Positions 23,678 to 31,504 of a stretch of 31,667 nt of DNA are shown here, piece by piece. The stretch is taken from the NCBI GenBank assembly GCA_050260275.1, contig JBLNBX010000111.1:1-31667 (forward strand), written 5' to 3'. Under the pieces are notes generated by a model. That model had not been told where the DNA came from and did not search any database. It saw only the letters and a list, made by a program, of their open reading frames with translations. A program made the position numbers and the translations under genes. Origin of the DNA: DATMXS01 sp050260275 (GTDB lineage: Bacteria > Acidobacteriota > Terriglobia > Bryobacterales > Bryobacteraceae). Each line of letters opens with the position of its first letter. Within the stretch, counting starts at the first letter, position 1.

Positions 23678-24993
23678 GTGAAGCCGCAATCCCGCGCATA
23701 ACCATCCGCGAGGCCGGCAGCCATACCGGCGAGACCGTGACGATTGCGGGCTGGCTGTACAACCTGCGCCGGTCCGGCAAGATCGTATTCCCTCTGCTCA
23801 GGGACGGCACGGGAATTATGCAGTGCGTTGCCGTGAAGAGCGCGCTCCCGGAGGAGCTGTTCGAGACCATCCGCAACCTCACGCAAGAATCCTCCATCAT
23901 CGTGACGGGCAAGATACGTGCTGAACAGCGCGCGCCCGGAGGGTACGAGATGGACGTCGAGGGCCTCGAGGTCGTGCAGCGCGTGCCGGAATCAGACCCG
24001 TATCCGATCACGCCGAAGGAACACGGCGTCGATTTCCTGATGGACCACCGGCACCTGTGGATCCGCAGCAAGCGCCAGCACGCGATACTCGGCGTGCGCG
24101 CGGAGGTGGTCCGCGGCATCCGCGACTACCTCGATTCGAACGGCTTCACGCTCGTTGATACGCCCATCTTTACGCCTGCGGCTTGCGAGGGCACCACCAC
24201 GCTTTTCGAGGTGAACTACTTCGACGAAGAGAAGGTGTACCTCACGCAGTCCGGGCAGCTCTACAACGAGGCCACCATAGCGGCGTTTGGCAAAACGTAC
24301 TGCTTCGGCCCTACGTTTCGCGCCGAGCGGTCGAAAACGCGCCGCCACCTGACAGAGTTCTGGATGGTAGAGCCTGAGATGGCCTACGCCGATCTCGAAG
24401 AGGTGAAGCGCGTGGCCGAGGAAATGGTGTGCTTCGTGGTGGACCGCGTTCTGAACAATCGCGCGCGCGAGCTGAAGGAATTGGAGCGCGACACGAGCAA
24501 GCTAGAGAAGGTTCGCGCGCCGTTCCCGCGGATCAGCTACGACGAGGCCGTCGTGCGCCTGCAGGCCAAGGGCAGCGAGATACAGTGGGGCGGCGACTTC
24601 GGCAACGCCGATGAGACGCTGCTGGCGGAGGATTTCGACCGCCCCGTTATGGTGGACCGCTACCCTACCGCCATCAAGGCGTTCTACTTCCAGCCCGCGC
24701 CGGAGCGGCCCGAAGTCGCGCTCGGCGTGGACGTACTCGCGCCCGAGGGATACGGCGAGATAATCGGCGGCGGTCAGCGCATCCACGATCTGGACCTGCT
24801 GCTGAAGCGCATCGACGAGCACGGGCTGCCGCGCGAAGCCTTCGACTGGTACATCGACCTCCGCAAGTACGGTTCGGTGCCGCACGCCGGCTTCGGCATG
24901 GGCGTCGAGCGCTTCACGGCATGGATGTGCGGCACGGAGCACGTTCGCGAGACCATCGCATTCCCGCGCATGCTCTACCGCACGCGCCCGTAG
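23674..24993 (+). CDS. asnS: Asparagine--tRNA ligase
   Basis: AsnRS is a class IIb synthetase that charges tRNA-Asn. The 439-residue protein has an N-terminal OB-fold anticodon domain (about 1-110: VTIAGWLYNLRRSGKIVFPLLRDG). A catalytic domain follows with DHRHLWIRSKRQ, the motif 2 region FRAERSKTRRHLTEFWMVEPEM and motif 3 GFGMGVERFTAW. FWMVEPEMA and the length favour AsnRS over AspRS, which also usually carries a GAD insert in bacteria that is absent here. An AspRS-like or archaeal-type enzyme is the main alternative. Start and stop are tightly packed: ATGA overlap upstream and a 6-nt gap to arginase. Confidence 0.93.
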   Translation: MSEAAIPRITIREAGSHTGETVTIAGWLYNLRRSGKIVFPLLRDGTGIMQCVAVKSALPEELFETIRNLTQESSIIVTGKIRAEQRAPGGYEMDVEGLEVVQRVPESDPYPITPKEHGVDFLMDHRHLWIRSKRQHAILGVRAEVVRGIRDYLDSNGFTLVDTPIFTPAACEGTTTLFEVNYFDEEKVYLTQSGQLYNEATIAAFGKTYCFGPTFRAERSKTRRHLTEFWMVEPEMAYADLEEVKRVAEEMVCFVVDRVLNNRARELKELERDTSKLEKVRAPFPRISYDEAVVRLQAKGSEIQWGGDFGNADETLLAEDFDRPVMVDRYPTAIKAFYFQPAPERPEVALGVDVLAPEGYGEIIGGGQRIHDLDLLLKRIDEHGLPREAFDWYIDLRKYGSVPHAGFGMGVERFTAWMCGTEHVRETIAFPRMLYRTRP

Positions 24994-24999
24994 GTTTCT

Positions 25000-25914
25000 A
25001 TGCAGCAGTCCACGGTGGTGGTGATCGGCGCGCCGCTCGACCTCGGCGCGGGGCGCCGCGGCGTCGACATGGGCGTCTCGGCGCTGCGCTTCGCGGGACT
25101 CGACGAGAAGATCGCCGCCCTCGGCTACACCGTTGAGGACTGGGGCAACGTCGCCGTGGAGCAGCCCGAGCGCGTATCGAGCGGCCCGCGGAAGAGCCGC
25201 TATCTTCCGCAGATCGCTGATGTCTGCGTGCGGCTCGCCGAACTGACCGATGAGGCCGTCAGCGCCGGGAAGCTGCCGCTCGTGCTCGGCGGCGATCATT
25301 CGGTGGCGGTGGGCACGATCTCCGGAGTCTCCAGAGGTCTGCGGCGAAAGAAGAAGAGCATGGGCGTCATCTGGATCGACGCGCACGCCGACATGAATAC
25401 GCCGCAGACGAGCCCCAGCGGAAACGTGCACGGCATGCCGCTCGCGTGCGCCATCGGTTTGGGGCCGAGGGCGCTCACGCACATCTACGACTACGCGCCG
25501 AAGGTAGACCCCAAGAACGTCGCCCTGGTGGGCATCCGCGACGTGGACGCGCTCGAGAAGCCGCACGTCCGCAACTCCGGGGTGCGCGCCTTCACCATGC
25601 GCGACATCGACGAGCGCGGCATGCGCGCGGTGATGGAGGAGGCCATCCAGATAGCGCTCGCGGGAACAGACGGGCTGCACCTCTCGCTCGACCTCGACGC
25701 GTGCGACCCCGACTACGCGCCGGGCGTGGGAACGCCGGTGCCGGGCGGCCTCAGCTACCGCGAAGCGCACCTGGCGATGGAGATGATCGGCGACACCCGC
25801 AAGATGGTCTCGATGGAGGTTGTCGAAGTAAACCCGATTATCGACGAGGCGAACCGCACCGGCTTGCTGGCCGTGGAACTGGTTCTATCGGCGATGGGCA
25901 AAAGGATTCTATGA
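25000..25914 (+). CDS. rocF: Arginase
   Basis: Arginase hydrolyses L-arginine to ornithine and urea with a dinuclear Mn centre. The 304-residue protein has all three metal motifs: LGGDHSVAVG (about 96-105), IDAHADMNTP (about 126-135) and SLDLDACDPDYAPG (about 229-242). It also has the substrate-loop segment SPSGNVHGMPLA, typical of arginase rather than agmatinase, and a C-terminal MEVVEVNP. No arginine transporter or ornithine gene is adjacent. It starts 6 nt after asnS and overlaps ddl by ATGA (25911-25914). Confidence 0.94.
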   Translation: MQQSTVVVIGAPLDLGAGRRGVDMGVSALRFAGLDEKIAALGYTVEDWGNVAVEQPERVSSGPRKSRYLPQIADVCVRLAELTDEAVSAGKLPLVLGGDHSVAVGTISGVSRGLRRKKKSMGVIWIDAHADMNTPQTSPSGNVHGMPLACAIGLGPRALTHIYDYAPKVDPKNVALVGIRDVDALEKPHVRNSGVRAFTMRDIDERGMRAVMEEAIQIALAGTDGLHLSLDLDACDPDYAPGVGTPVPGGLSYREAHLAMEMIGDTRKMVSMEVVEVNPIIDEANRTGLLAVELVLSAMGKRIL

Positions 25915-26885
25915 GCAAGCTGAAGGTTGCGGTGCTGTATGGCGGGCGGAGCGGCGAGCACGAGGTGTCCGTCGTATCGGCGAAGTCGGTGATGGAGGCG
26001 ATGGACAGGAGGAAGTACGAAGTTCTTCCTTACTTCATCGACAAGCAGGGCAAGTGGGACCCGCGGCCCATCGTGCCCGAGCCCGGCGGCAACGGCGGCA
26101 TCGACGTGGTCGTGCCCATCTTGCACGGCACCTTCGGCGAGGACGGCACCATGCAGGGCCTGCTCGAGCTCGCCGACCTTCCTTACGTGGGCTCGGGCGT
26201 GCTCGCCTCCGCCGCCGCGATGGATAAGGAGGTTTTCAAGCGGCTGTGTGCCGAGCGCGGCCTTCCCATCGTAGAGTACGTAGTGCTGCGCCGCGGCGAA
26301 ACGGACGGCGTGCGGCTGCCGTTCGGATACCCGGTGTTTGTGAAACCGGCGAACATGGGGTCGTCTGTCGGCATCACGAAGGTGAACCTGCCGGAGGATC
26401 TCGAAGCCGCGATATGCGATGCGGCGAAGTATGACCGTAAGATCATCGTCGAGCGGGGTATCATCGGGCGCGAACTGGAGTGCGCGGTTCTGGGTAACGA
26501 AAAGCCCGAGGCATCGCTGCCCTGCGAGATCCTGCCCTCGAAGGATTTCTACGATTACGAAGACAAGTACCTGCTGAACCAGGCGGGGCTCGTTGTGCCC
26601 GCGCCGATCGGTGATGCGCTGACGGCGGAGATTCGCCGCCTGGCCGTTGAGTGCTACCGCGCCGTGGAGTGCGAAGGCATGGCGCGCTGCGACTTCCTCC
26701 TGGAGGAGGCCACGGGCAAGTTGTACATCAACGAGATCAACACAATCCCGGGCTTCACCTCCATCAGCATGTACCCGAAGATGTGGGAAGCGACGGGGCT
26801 GCCGTATCCCGCGCTGATCGACAGGCTGATAGAGTTGGCGCTCGAACGGCACCAGGCAAAGCGCCAGACACGGTACGAGCGTTAG
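25911..26885 (+). CDS. ddl: D-alanine--D-alanine ligase
   Basis: Ddl joins two D-alanines with ATP to make the dipeptide of the peptidoglycan stem. The 324-residue ATP-grasp protein starts KVAVLYGGRSGEHEVSVVSA. It continues with VVPILHGTFGEDGTMQGLLE, PVFVKPANMGSSVGITK and GRELECAVLGN, and closes with EGMARCDFLLEE and INEINTIPGFTSISMYPKMW, the metal-binding and product-omega regions. The start was chosen at MSKLKV, overlapping the arginase stop; the same frame runs open far upstream inside arginase but is not coding there. It is the last gene of the ggt-to-ddl set. Confidence 0.96.
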   Translation: MSKLKVAVLYGGRSGEHEVSVVSAKSVMEAMDRRKYEVLPYFIDKQGKWDPRPIVPEPGGNGGIDVVVPILHGTFGEDGTMQGLLELADLPYVGSGVLASAAAMDKEVFKRLCAERGLPIVEYVVLRRGETDGVRLPFGYPVFVKPANMGSSVGITKVNLPEDLEAAICDAAKYDRKIIVERGIIGRELECAVLGNEKPEASLPCEILPSKDFYDYEDKYLLNQAGLVVPAPIGDALTAEIRRLAVECYRAVECEGMARCDFLLEEATGKLYINEINTIPGFTSISMYPKMWEATGLPYPALIDRLIELALERHQAKRQTRYER

Positions 26886-26887
26886 CG

Positions 26888-26930
26888 CCGGCGGACGCGG
26901 TGAGCGCGGCGCGATGCTCGCGCCCGCCGG
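26888..26930. terminator. Hairpin between convergent ddl and Rieske genes
   Basis: CCGGCGGACGCG pairs with CGCGCCCGCCGG (one A-C mismatch) around a 19-nt loop, followed on the plus strand by TTT. The T-run is short, so it is a weak or bidirectional terminator at best. Confidence 0.4.
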
Positions 26931-26945
26931 TTTGGAAGCTCGCAG

Positions 26946-27836
26946 TTACGCAGTCATTACTCTCGGCGCGCCGGTCGCTTTACGGACCTCGATCCGTCCG
27001 TTCCTGACTCTGGCCTCCAGGAGCGGCTGCGGATGCTGCGACGGCCCGTGGATGACGTGCCCGTCTTTGATCGAGTAGGTAGAGCCGTGCCACGGGCACT
27101 TGATGGTGTCCCCTTCGAGTCTTCCCTCCGACAGCGGCCCGCCGAGGTGGGCGCACTTCTCGTATATGGCGTCGATGTTGTATCCCCGGCGAACAAGCAT
27201 CACGGGAGTGCCGTTTGCGTTCACCTTGCGCGGCTGGCCCTCGGGCAGGTCCTGCTCATCCATGACGGCGACCCAGTCGTCCGGCAGCGGCTGCCCGGCT
27301 GTGTGATCGACGCCGATCTTTTCGTGGTAGACCAGGTGGCCGCCGAGCCAGGCCGAGAAGCTGGCCGTCGCGTATCCGGCCAGCGCCAGCAGTTTGCCGG
27401 TTGTACGCGCACGTTTGCGGCGCATCATGTAGGATGCGGTGAACATGCCCACGCCAGCCACGTTCAGCACCGCGTGAAGCAGCCCGATGCGCCGGGCGGG
27501 CGGATCGACATCGCTCCAGTCCGCCAGGCCGGCTATGGCGGCGCCCAGCGCTCCGCCGATCCCGATGGCGATCGCCGCGCGCGCCCCGTCTTCATACGGC
27601 CCGCGATGATCGAAGGCGTCGAGGGCATCCATTGCCAGGGCGACCGTCCACGCGCCGATGGGCAGGTCGGTAATGGCCGAGTGGAGCGGATGCCCCAGCC
27701 AGGTGCCATGCAGGAAGTCCTTCGTAGTGTCGCCGGCTGCGTGGGCCGTGCGGCTCACTGCGTTTTGAGTTGCGCGTTCGACGGGCTCCATCCACTCCTG
27801 GCGCCCGAGCCAACCGTAGAATCCCCCAGCTCCCAT
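26946..27836 (-). CDS. DUF2231-Rieske fusion membrane protein
   Basis: The 296-residue protein has an N-terminal DUF2231-type membrane part (about residues 40-170: WLGHPLHSAITDLPIGAW, then three to four hydrophobic helices). It is joined to a C-terminal Rieske [2Fe-2S] domain (about 185-290). The cluster ligands are clear: CAHLGG (Cys228, His230) and CPWHGS (Cys247, His250). DUF2231 is a presumed redox-related membrane domain. The fusion suggests electron transfer between a membrane partner and the cluster; partner and direction are unknown. AAGGAGGGG precedes the ATG. The small gene at 27870 lies 33 nt upstream, so the two are probably one operon. Confidence 0.9.
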   Translation of the reverse strand: MGAGGFYGWLGRQEWMEPVERATQNAVSRTAHAAGDTTKDFLHGTWLGHPLHSAITDLPIGAWTVALAMDALDAFDHRGPYEDGARAAIAIGIGGALGAAIAGLADWSDVDPPARRIGLLHAVLNVAGVGMFTASYMMRRKRARTTGKLLALAGYATASFSAWLGGHLVYHEKIGVDHTAGQPLPDDWVAVMDEQDLPEGQPRKVNANGTPVMLVRRGYNIDAIYEKCAHLGGPLSEGRLEGDTIKCPWHGSTYSIKDGHVIHGPSQHPQPLLEARVRNGRIEVRKATGAPRVMTA

Positions 27837-27869
27837 GTCCCCTCCTTGTCTCGCGCCCGCGTTGCGGTT

Positions 27870-28214
27870 CTACTCAATGGGCGTGCGGCGGTCGCCGCCG
27901 CGGTCCACTTCGTCGCGCGGCTTCTTGACCGTTTCGCCGATCTCCCGGTCGGAGGCGTGCTCGCCGCCTTCCGCGCCGCGGCCGGTGGAGAGTTCAAGGT
28001 CGAGGTCTACCAGGTCCTGGTCGATGGCGCGCGCCTCGTCCCAGACGTAGTTGACGTCGTCTTCCGTCCATGCCTCCGCGCGTATGTGGAGACGGCCGTT
28101 GCGCATGCTCATCTCGTGGACGCGCACACGGCGACGGTCCATCTCCATCAATAGCGGGTGAAATTTGCGGCGCAGTTCGGCGTACGCGAACTCGTCGCCC
28201 GCGCTGGCAGCCAT
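27870..28214 (-). CDS. Small charged protein, possibly BON-like
   Basis: The 114-residue product has no signal peptide or membrane segment. Residues about 30-75 (VRVHEMSMRNGRLHIRAEAW, then a helix DDVNYVWDEARAIDQDL and strand VDLDLELS) recall the beta-alpha-beta layout of BON domains, but the match is loose. The tail is very charged (about one residue in two). The ATG giving MAASAGDEF is chosen because GAGGGGG lies just upstream; a start 24 nt earlier is possible but has its purine run too close. It lies 33 nt upstream of the Rieske gene and is likely its operon partner. No function is claimed. Confidence 0.6.
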   Translation of the reverse strand: MAASAGDEFAYAELRRKFHPLLMEMDRRRVRVHEMSMRNGRLHIRAEAWTEDDVNYVWDEARAIDQDLVDLDLELSTGRGAEGGEHASDREIGETVKKPRDEVDRGGDRRTPIE

Positions 28215-28283
28215 AGCATCCCCCTCTGGTTCAATCATTCCTCAAAGGGGGCGCGGGGGCAAGCCCGCGAATGCGCCGGCGCG

Positions 28284-29441
28284 CTACAGCGCGAACGACA
28301 GGATGCGGGCCGCTTCGGCCGGGCCTATATCACCGCGCTCGCCGAGCTTGTACCAGCCTCGCTTCTCGAAGCGCTCCGCCACCTTCTGCGCCACCTCCGG
28401 GCCGATGCCGTAGTCCGAAAGCCGCGTCTTCACGCCGAGCGATTCGAAAAATTTCCGCGTTGCGGCGATCGCCGCGTCGATGCGCTCGTCTTCCGTTCCG
28501 GACGTGATGCCCCACACGCGCTCGCCGTATTGCAGCAGCTTCTCGCGCTTCTGCTCGCGGCGCGCCTGGAGCAGGGCGGGGAAGACGATGGCGAGCGTCT
28601 GGCCGTGATCGAGCCCGTACATGGCCGTGATTTCGTGGCCTATGGAGTGCGTAGTCCAGTCCTGCGGAACGCCGCAGGCAAGTATGCCGTTTAGGGCCAT
28701 CGTCGCCGCCCAGACCCACGCCGCGCGGGCGTCGTAGTCGGTCGGGTTTGCGAGCGTTTTCGGCCCGTACTCGACGAGCGTCAGCAGGACGCCCTCAGCG
28801 AAACGGTCCTGCACGGGCGCGGCGGCAGGGTACGTGAGGTACTGTTCGAACGTGTGGGCGAACGCGTCCACCACTCCGTTGCCGATCTGCCGCGGAGGGA
28901 GCGTGAAAGTCACCTGGGGATCGATCACGGAGAAGCGCGGGTACACGTGCTCGCTCTCGAACGCCAGCTTGTCGCCGGTGGAGTTGCGCGAGATGACGGC
29001 GAAGCGGTTCATCTCAGAGCCCGTCGCCGGAAGCGTGAGTACGCTGGCCATGGGAACGGCGCAGTTCACAGGCGCGCCCTTGGCGACGATGTCCCAGGGA
29101 TCGCCCGCCGTGTACGGCACCGCCGCGGCGATGAACTTCGTTCCATCAATGACCGATCCGCCTCCGACCGCGAGCAGGTAGTTCCATCCCTCGGCGCGGA
29201 TCTTCTCCACCGCCTTCATCAGAGTCTCGTACCGGGGGTTGGGCTCGATGCCGCCGAACTCGCCCACGGTGTGGCTGGAAAGCGCCGCCATCACCTGCTC
29301 GTACACGCCGTTGCGCTTGATGCTGCCGCCGCCGTAGGTGACCAGCACGCGCGCGTCGCGCGGAACCTCGTCCGCAACCGCCGCGATCTTTCCTTTTCCG
29401 AAGATGATCCGGGTTGGGTTGTAGAACGTGAAGTCTTGCAT
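28284..29441 (-). CDS. Iron-containing alcohol dehydrogenase, YqhD-like
   Basis: This 385-residue type III alcohol dehydrogenase is closely similar in motif order to E. coli YqhD, an NADPH-dependent aldehyde reductase. Visible are FYNPTRIIFGKGKI, RVLVTYGGGSIKRNGV, FGGIEPNPRYETL, LLAVGGGSVIDGTKFIAAA, LTLPATGSEMN and NGVVDAFAHTFEQY (Asp and His metal ligands). The remaining ligands are in SIGHEITAMYGLDHGQTLA. It probably detoxifies short-chain aldehydes in the cytosol. The ATG at 29441 gives the family N-terminus; a TTG two codons earlier is possible. TACACT lies 12 nt before the ATG and there is no Shine-Dalgarno. It is downstream of an isomerase relic on the same strand. Confidence 0.93.
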   Translation of the reverse strand: MQDFTFYNPTRIIFGKGKIAAVADEVPRDARVLVTYGGGSIKRNGVYEQVMAALSSHTVGEFGGIEPNPRYETLMKAVEKIRAEGWNYLLAVGGGSVIDGTKFIAAAVPYTAGDPWDIVAKGAPVNCAVPMASVLTLPATGSEMNRFAVISRNSTGDKLAFESEHVYPRFSVIDPQVTFTLPPRQIGNGVVDAFAHTFEQYLTYPAAAPVQDRFAEGVLLTLVEYGPKTLANPTDYDARAAWVWAATMALNGILACGVPQDWTTHSIGHEITAMYGLDHGQTLAIVFPALLQARREQKREKLLQYGERVWGITSGTEDERIDAAIAATRKFFESLGVKTRLSDYGIGPEVAQKVAERFEKRGWYKLGERGDIGPAEAARILSFAL

Positions 29442-29453
29442 AGCCAAATAGCC

Positions 29454-29459
29454 AGTGTA
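29454..29459 (-). promoter_or_regulatory. -10-like box of the yqhD-like gene
   Basis: TACACT on the minus strand is 12 nt before the ATG; predicted transcription start would leave a leader of about 6 nt or less. No Shine-Dalgarno is present. Confidence 0.4.
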
Positions 29460-29772
29460 GGACAGCCGTTCCGGGCGGCGCTTCCGCCGCTCAGGAGTTC
29501 AGCCTGTCCAGCAGCGGCTTCACCACCGCGATTCCCCGTACTCGCTGAGGCGGCTGCCCTCGTGCTCGATACCGCGTATCCGGCGTATCCCGCTTCGGCG
29601 ACCATCTTTATAGCGCGCGGCACGTCGAGCGCCATCTCGTTGCCGTCCGTGCCCAAACCGTAACATTCGAAGCTAACGCCTTTCGCAAGCGGCATCAGCT
29701 TACGAATTGCGTCGTAGCGGTCATCTAGTGCACGTTCGCGCATTTGGAGTGGCAGCCCAACTAAGCCGCGAC

Positions 29773-29799
29773 ATCGACCCACTTAGAGGTGGTTGTGCG
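29773..29799. repeat. 27-bp direct repeat, copy 1
   Basis: This copy starts ATCGACCCACTTAG and ends GGTTGTGCG. It differs from the second copy at a single position. An inner CCAC...GTGG inverted repeat is present. Confidence 0.85.
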
Positions 29800-29816
29800 A
29801 GCTGGTTAACGAAGAT

Positions 29817-29843
29817 ATCGACCCACTTAAAGGTGGTTGTGCG
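29817..29843. repeat. 27-bp direct repeat, copy 2
   Basis: Same sequence as copy 1 except A for G at position 14, with a period of 44 bp. Its right edge coincides with the point where isomerase homology of the N-terminal fragment is lost. Confidence 0.85.
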
Positions 29844-30075
29844 CGATGCCGTACTATTCGCACGCTATGCGCGGAGACTCCATGTTAGTGATCAGGCGCG
29901 AGCGAATTGCGCGCTGCAGCGACCACTGCGCCACTGACATCTTGAAGCGGCTCGCCTGCGCGCATGCGGCCGGAACGCGTGAAAATGCGGGCACGGAGGC
30001 GAAAGCTTGAAGCAAACTGCGGCGTTTCATCGCCCAAACTATGCTCAGTCATAATGGGAGGCCGATCCGTCACGC

Positions 30076-30081
30076 TATAAT
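30076..30081 (+). promoter_or_regulatory. -10 box of the 2-oxoacid oxidoreductase operon
   Basis: TATAAT lies 82 nt before the ferredoxin ATG and predicts a leader of about 75 nt with an AGGAGG ribosome site. No clear -35 hexamer is seen. Confidence 0.5.
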
Positions 30082-30163
30082 TAATCAGACACGGGTGATT
30101 CGATGCCCAATTCCACAGGCGGTGCGCGTCCTGCAGGGCACGATTTGCCTTTCAGGAGGATTC

Positions 30164-30403
30164 ATGGCGACGGAGAAGCCTGACCGCGGCCTCGTCCAAG
30201 TAAATGCCGAGGAATGTAAGGGCTGCGGCCTCTGCGTCGAGGCGTGCCCGCCCAAAGTGTTGCGCGTGGCCGAAGGTTTGAACCGGTACGGATACCATCC
30301 GGCCGCGTACGAAGGACACGGCTGCACTGGATGCGGTATATGTTTCTGGGCGTGCCCCGAGCCCGGCGCGATCACCGTCCTGCGTCTGGTGGTGGCTGCG
30401 TGA
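30164..30403 (+). CDS. 2x[4Fe-4S] ferredoxin subunit of 2-oxoacid:ferredoxin oxidoreductase
   Basis: The 79-residue protein has two classical Cys motifs, CKGCGLCVEACPPK and CTGCGICFWACPEP, for two [4Fe-4S] clusters. As the delta subunit (KorD/VorD type) it would carry electrons from the TPP-bearing beta subunit. The ATG has AGGAGG 5 nt upstream. The frame is open for 41 codons further upstream, but that part has no resemblance to ferredoxins and lies over the promoter. The alpha subunit gene follows 15 nt after the stop. Confidence 0.93.
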   Translation: MATEKPDRGLVQVNAEECKGCGLCVEACPPKVLRVAEGLNRYGYHPAAYEGHGCTGCGICFWACPEPGAITVLRLVVAA

Positions 30404-30418
30404 GGAGGGCGCGGCCGG

Positions 30419-31504
30419 ATGCGTAAACAACTGATCAAAGGAAACGAGGCAATTGTAAAATCCGCTGTGCTGGCCGGCTGCCGCGCGTTCTACGGATATC
30501 CCATAACGCCGGCCAGCGAGATTGCCGAGGCAGCCGCCTTGTATCTTCCCCAGGTTGGCGGCGTTTTCGTGCAGGCCGAGAGCGAAGTGGCCGCAATCAA
30601 CATGCTGTACGGAGCCGCCGCGGCGGGTGTGCGCGCGATGACGGCGTCGAGCGGCCCCGGCATCAGCCTCATGCAGGAAGGCCTCAGCTACATCGCCGGA
30701 GCGGAGCTGCCCTGCGTTGTCGTCGATATCATGCGCGGCGGCCCGGGCCTGGGCAACATCGGTGCGGAGCAGGGCGACTATCACCAGGTGGTGAAGTGCG
30801 GGGGCCACGGCAACTACAGGACGATCGTGCTCGCGCCGGGCTCCGCCCAGGAGATGGCGGACCTTACGGCGCTCGCATTCGATCTCGCCGACGCCTACCG
30901 CAATCCCGTCTTCGTGCTCGCGGACGGCTGCATAGGCCAGATGATGGAGCCAGTCGAGTTCCGCGCCGCGGCGTCCGTCCGGCCGTGTCCCGACTGGGCC
31001 GTCGACGGCACTGCGGAAAAGCGCAAGAACCTGATAACCTCCCTCTATCTCGAACCGGACGAGCTCGAGGCGCACGTGCGCAAGCTCGAGGCCAAATACC
31101 AGCGCGTGGAAAGGGAAGAAGTGCGCTTCGAGTCCGTGCAGACCGAAGACGCTGAGATGGTGCTGATCGGATTCGGGATTGTGGGCCGCTTGCTCAAGGC
31201 TGTGGTGGAGAACAGCCGCGCGCGCGGCATGCGGATCGGATTGCTGCGCCCCATCACGCTATATCCGTTCCCGGCGGAGGAAATCCGCCGCCTTGCCCGC
31301 ACGGCCCGCATGTTCCTTACGGTGGAACTCAGTTGGGGGCAGATGCACGAGGACGTGCGTCTGGCGCTCGAAGGGCGTAGGCCGGCCGAGCTGTACACGC
31401 GCGTGGGCGGCAACGTGCCGTCCGCTGAAGAACTTCAGGAGGTGGTGGACAGACTGGCCGAACGCGTTGGGATCGTCGCCAGCGAGGAGATGGCCCATGC
31501 CTGA
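30419..31504 (+). CDS. vorB: 2-oxoacid:ferredoxin oxidoreductase subunit alpha (VorB-like)
   Basis: The 361-residue protein matches the alpha subunit of the KorA/VorB group, which oxidatively decarboxylates 2-oxoacids to acyl-CoA with ferredoxin as acceptor. It begins KGNEAIVKSAVLAGCRAFYGYPITPASEI, then AESEVAAINMLYGAAAAG, TASSGPGISLMQEGLSYIAG and MRGGPGLGNIGAEQGDY. The C-terminal transketolase-C-like domain includes LLRPITLYPFP and LTVELSWGQMHEDV. The 3-methyl-2-oxobutanoate subtype is favoured by overall resemblance, but 2-oxoglutarate is possible. GAGGAGGG lies 9 nt before the ATG. The beta subunit gene overlaps its end by 8 bp. Confidence 0.92.
   Translation: MRKQLIKGNEAIVKSAVLAGCRAFYGYPITPASEIAEAAALYLPQVGGVFVQAESEVAAINMLYGAAAAGVRAMTASSGPGISLMQEGLSYIAGAELPCVVVDIMRGGPGLGNIGAEQGDYHQVVKCGGHGNYRTIVLAPGSAQEMADLTALAFDLADAYRNPVFVLADGCIGQMMEPVEFRAAASVRPCPDWAVDGTAEKRKNLITSLYLEPDELEAHVRKLEAKYQRVEREEVRFESVQTEDAEMVLIGFGIVGRLLKAVVENSRARGMRIGLLRPITLYPFPAEEIRRLARTARMFLTVELSWGQMHEDVRLALEGRRPAELYTRVGGNVPSAEELQEVVDRLAERVGIVASEEMAHA

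Larger units (their letters stand above)
29491..30030 (-). pseudogene. Decayed secreted TIM-barrel sugar isomerase gene
   Basis: Two parts of one protein family are visible in order. The N-terminal part (29854-30030) reads MKRRSLLQAFASVPAFSRVP, a twin-basic signal-like start, then FKMSVAQWSLQRAIRSRLIT and SPRIACE, and hits a TAG followed by TACGGCATC (Y-G-I). The C-terminal part (29491 to about 29743) reads DRYDAIRKLMPLAKGVSFEC, DGNEMALDVPRAIKMVAEAG. The ending GIEHEGSRLSEYG / GIAVVKPLLDRLNS is recovered only by two single-base frameshifts (near 29573 and within the G-run near 29535). The middle of the barrel, roughly 150-180 residues, is missing and replaced by two 27-bp direct repeats. It is clearly non-functional. 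The family is the AP-endonuclease-2-like sugar phosphate isomerases. Confidence 0.8.

Noticed and set aside
24502..25770. 422-codon minus-strand open frame
   Set aside because: Antisense to asnS and arginase; His/Arg/Val-rich shadow composition and no domain.
25446..25910. Long in-frame extension upstream of ddl
   Set aside because: It lies inside arginase in another frame and has the composition of an antisense/shadow translation; Ddl starts at MSKLKV.
29773..29843. CRISPR array
   Set aside because: Only two repeats, a 17-bp gap, no cas genes and an interrupted gene around it.
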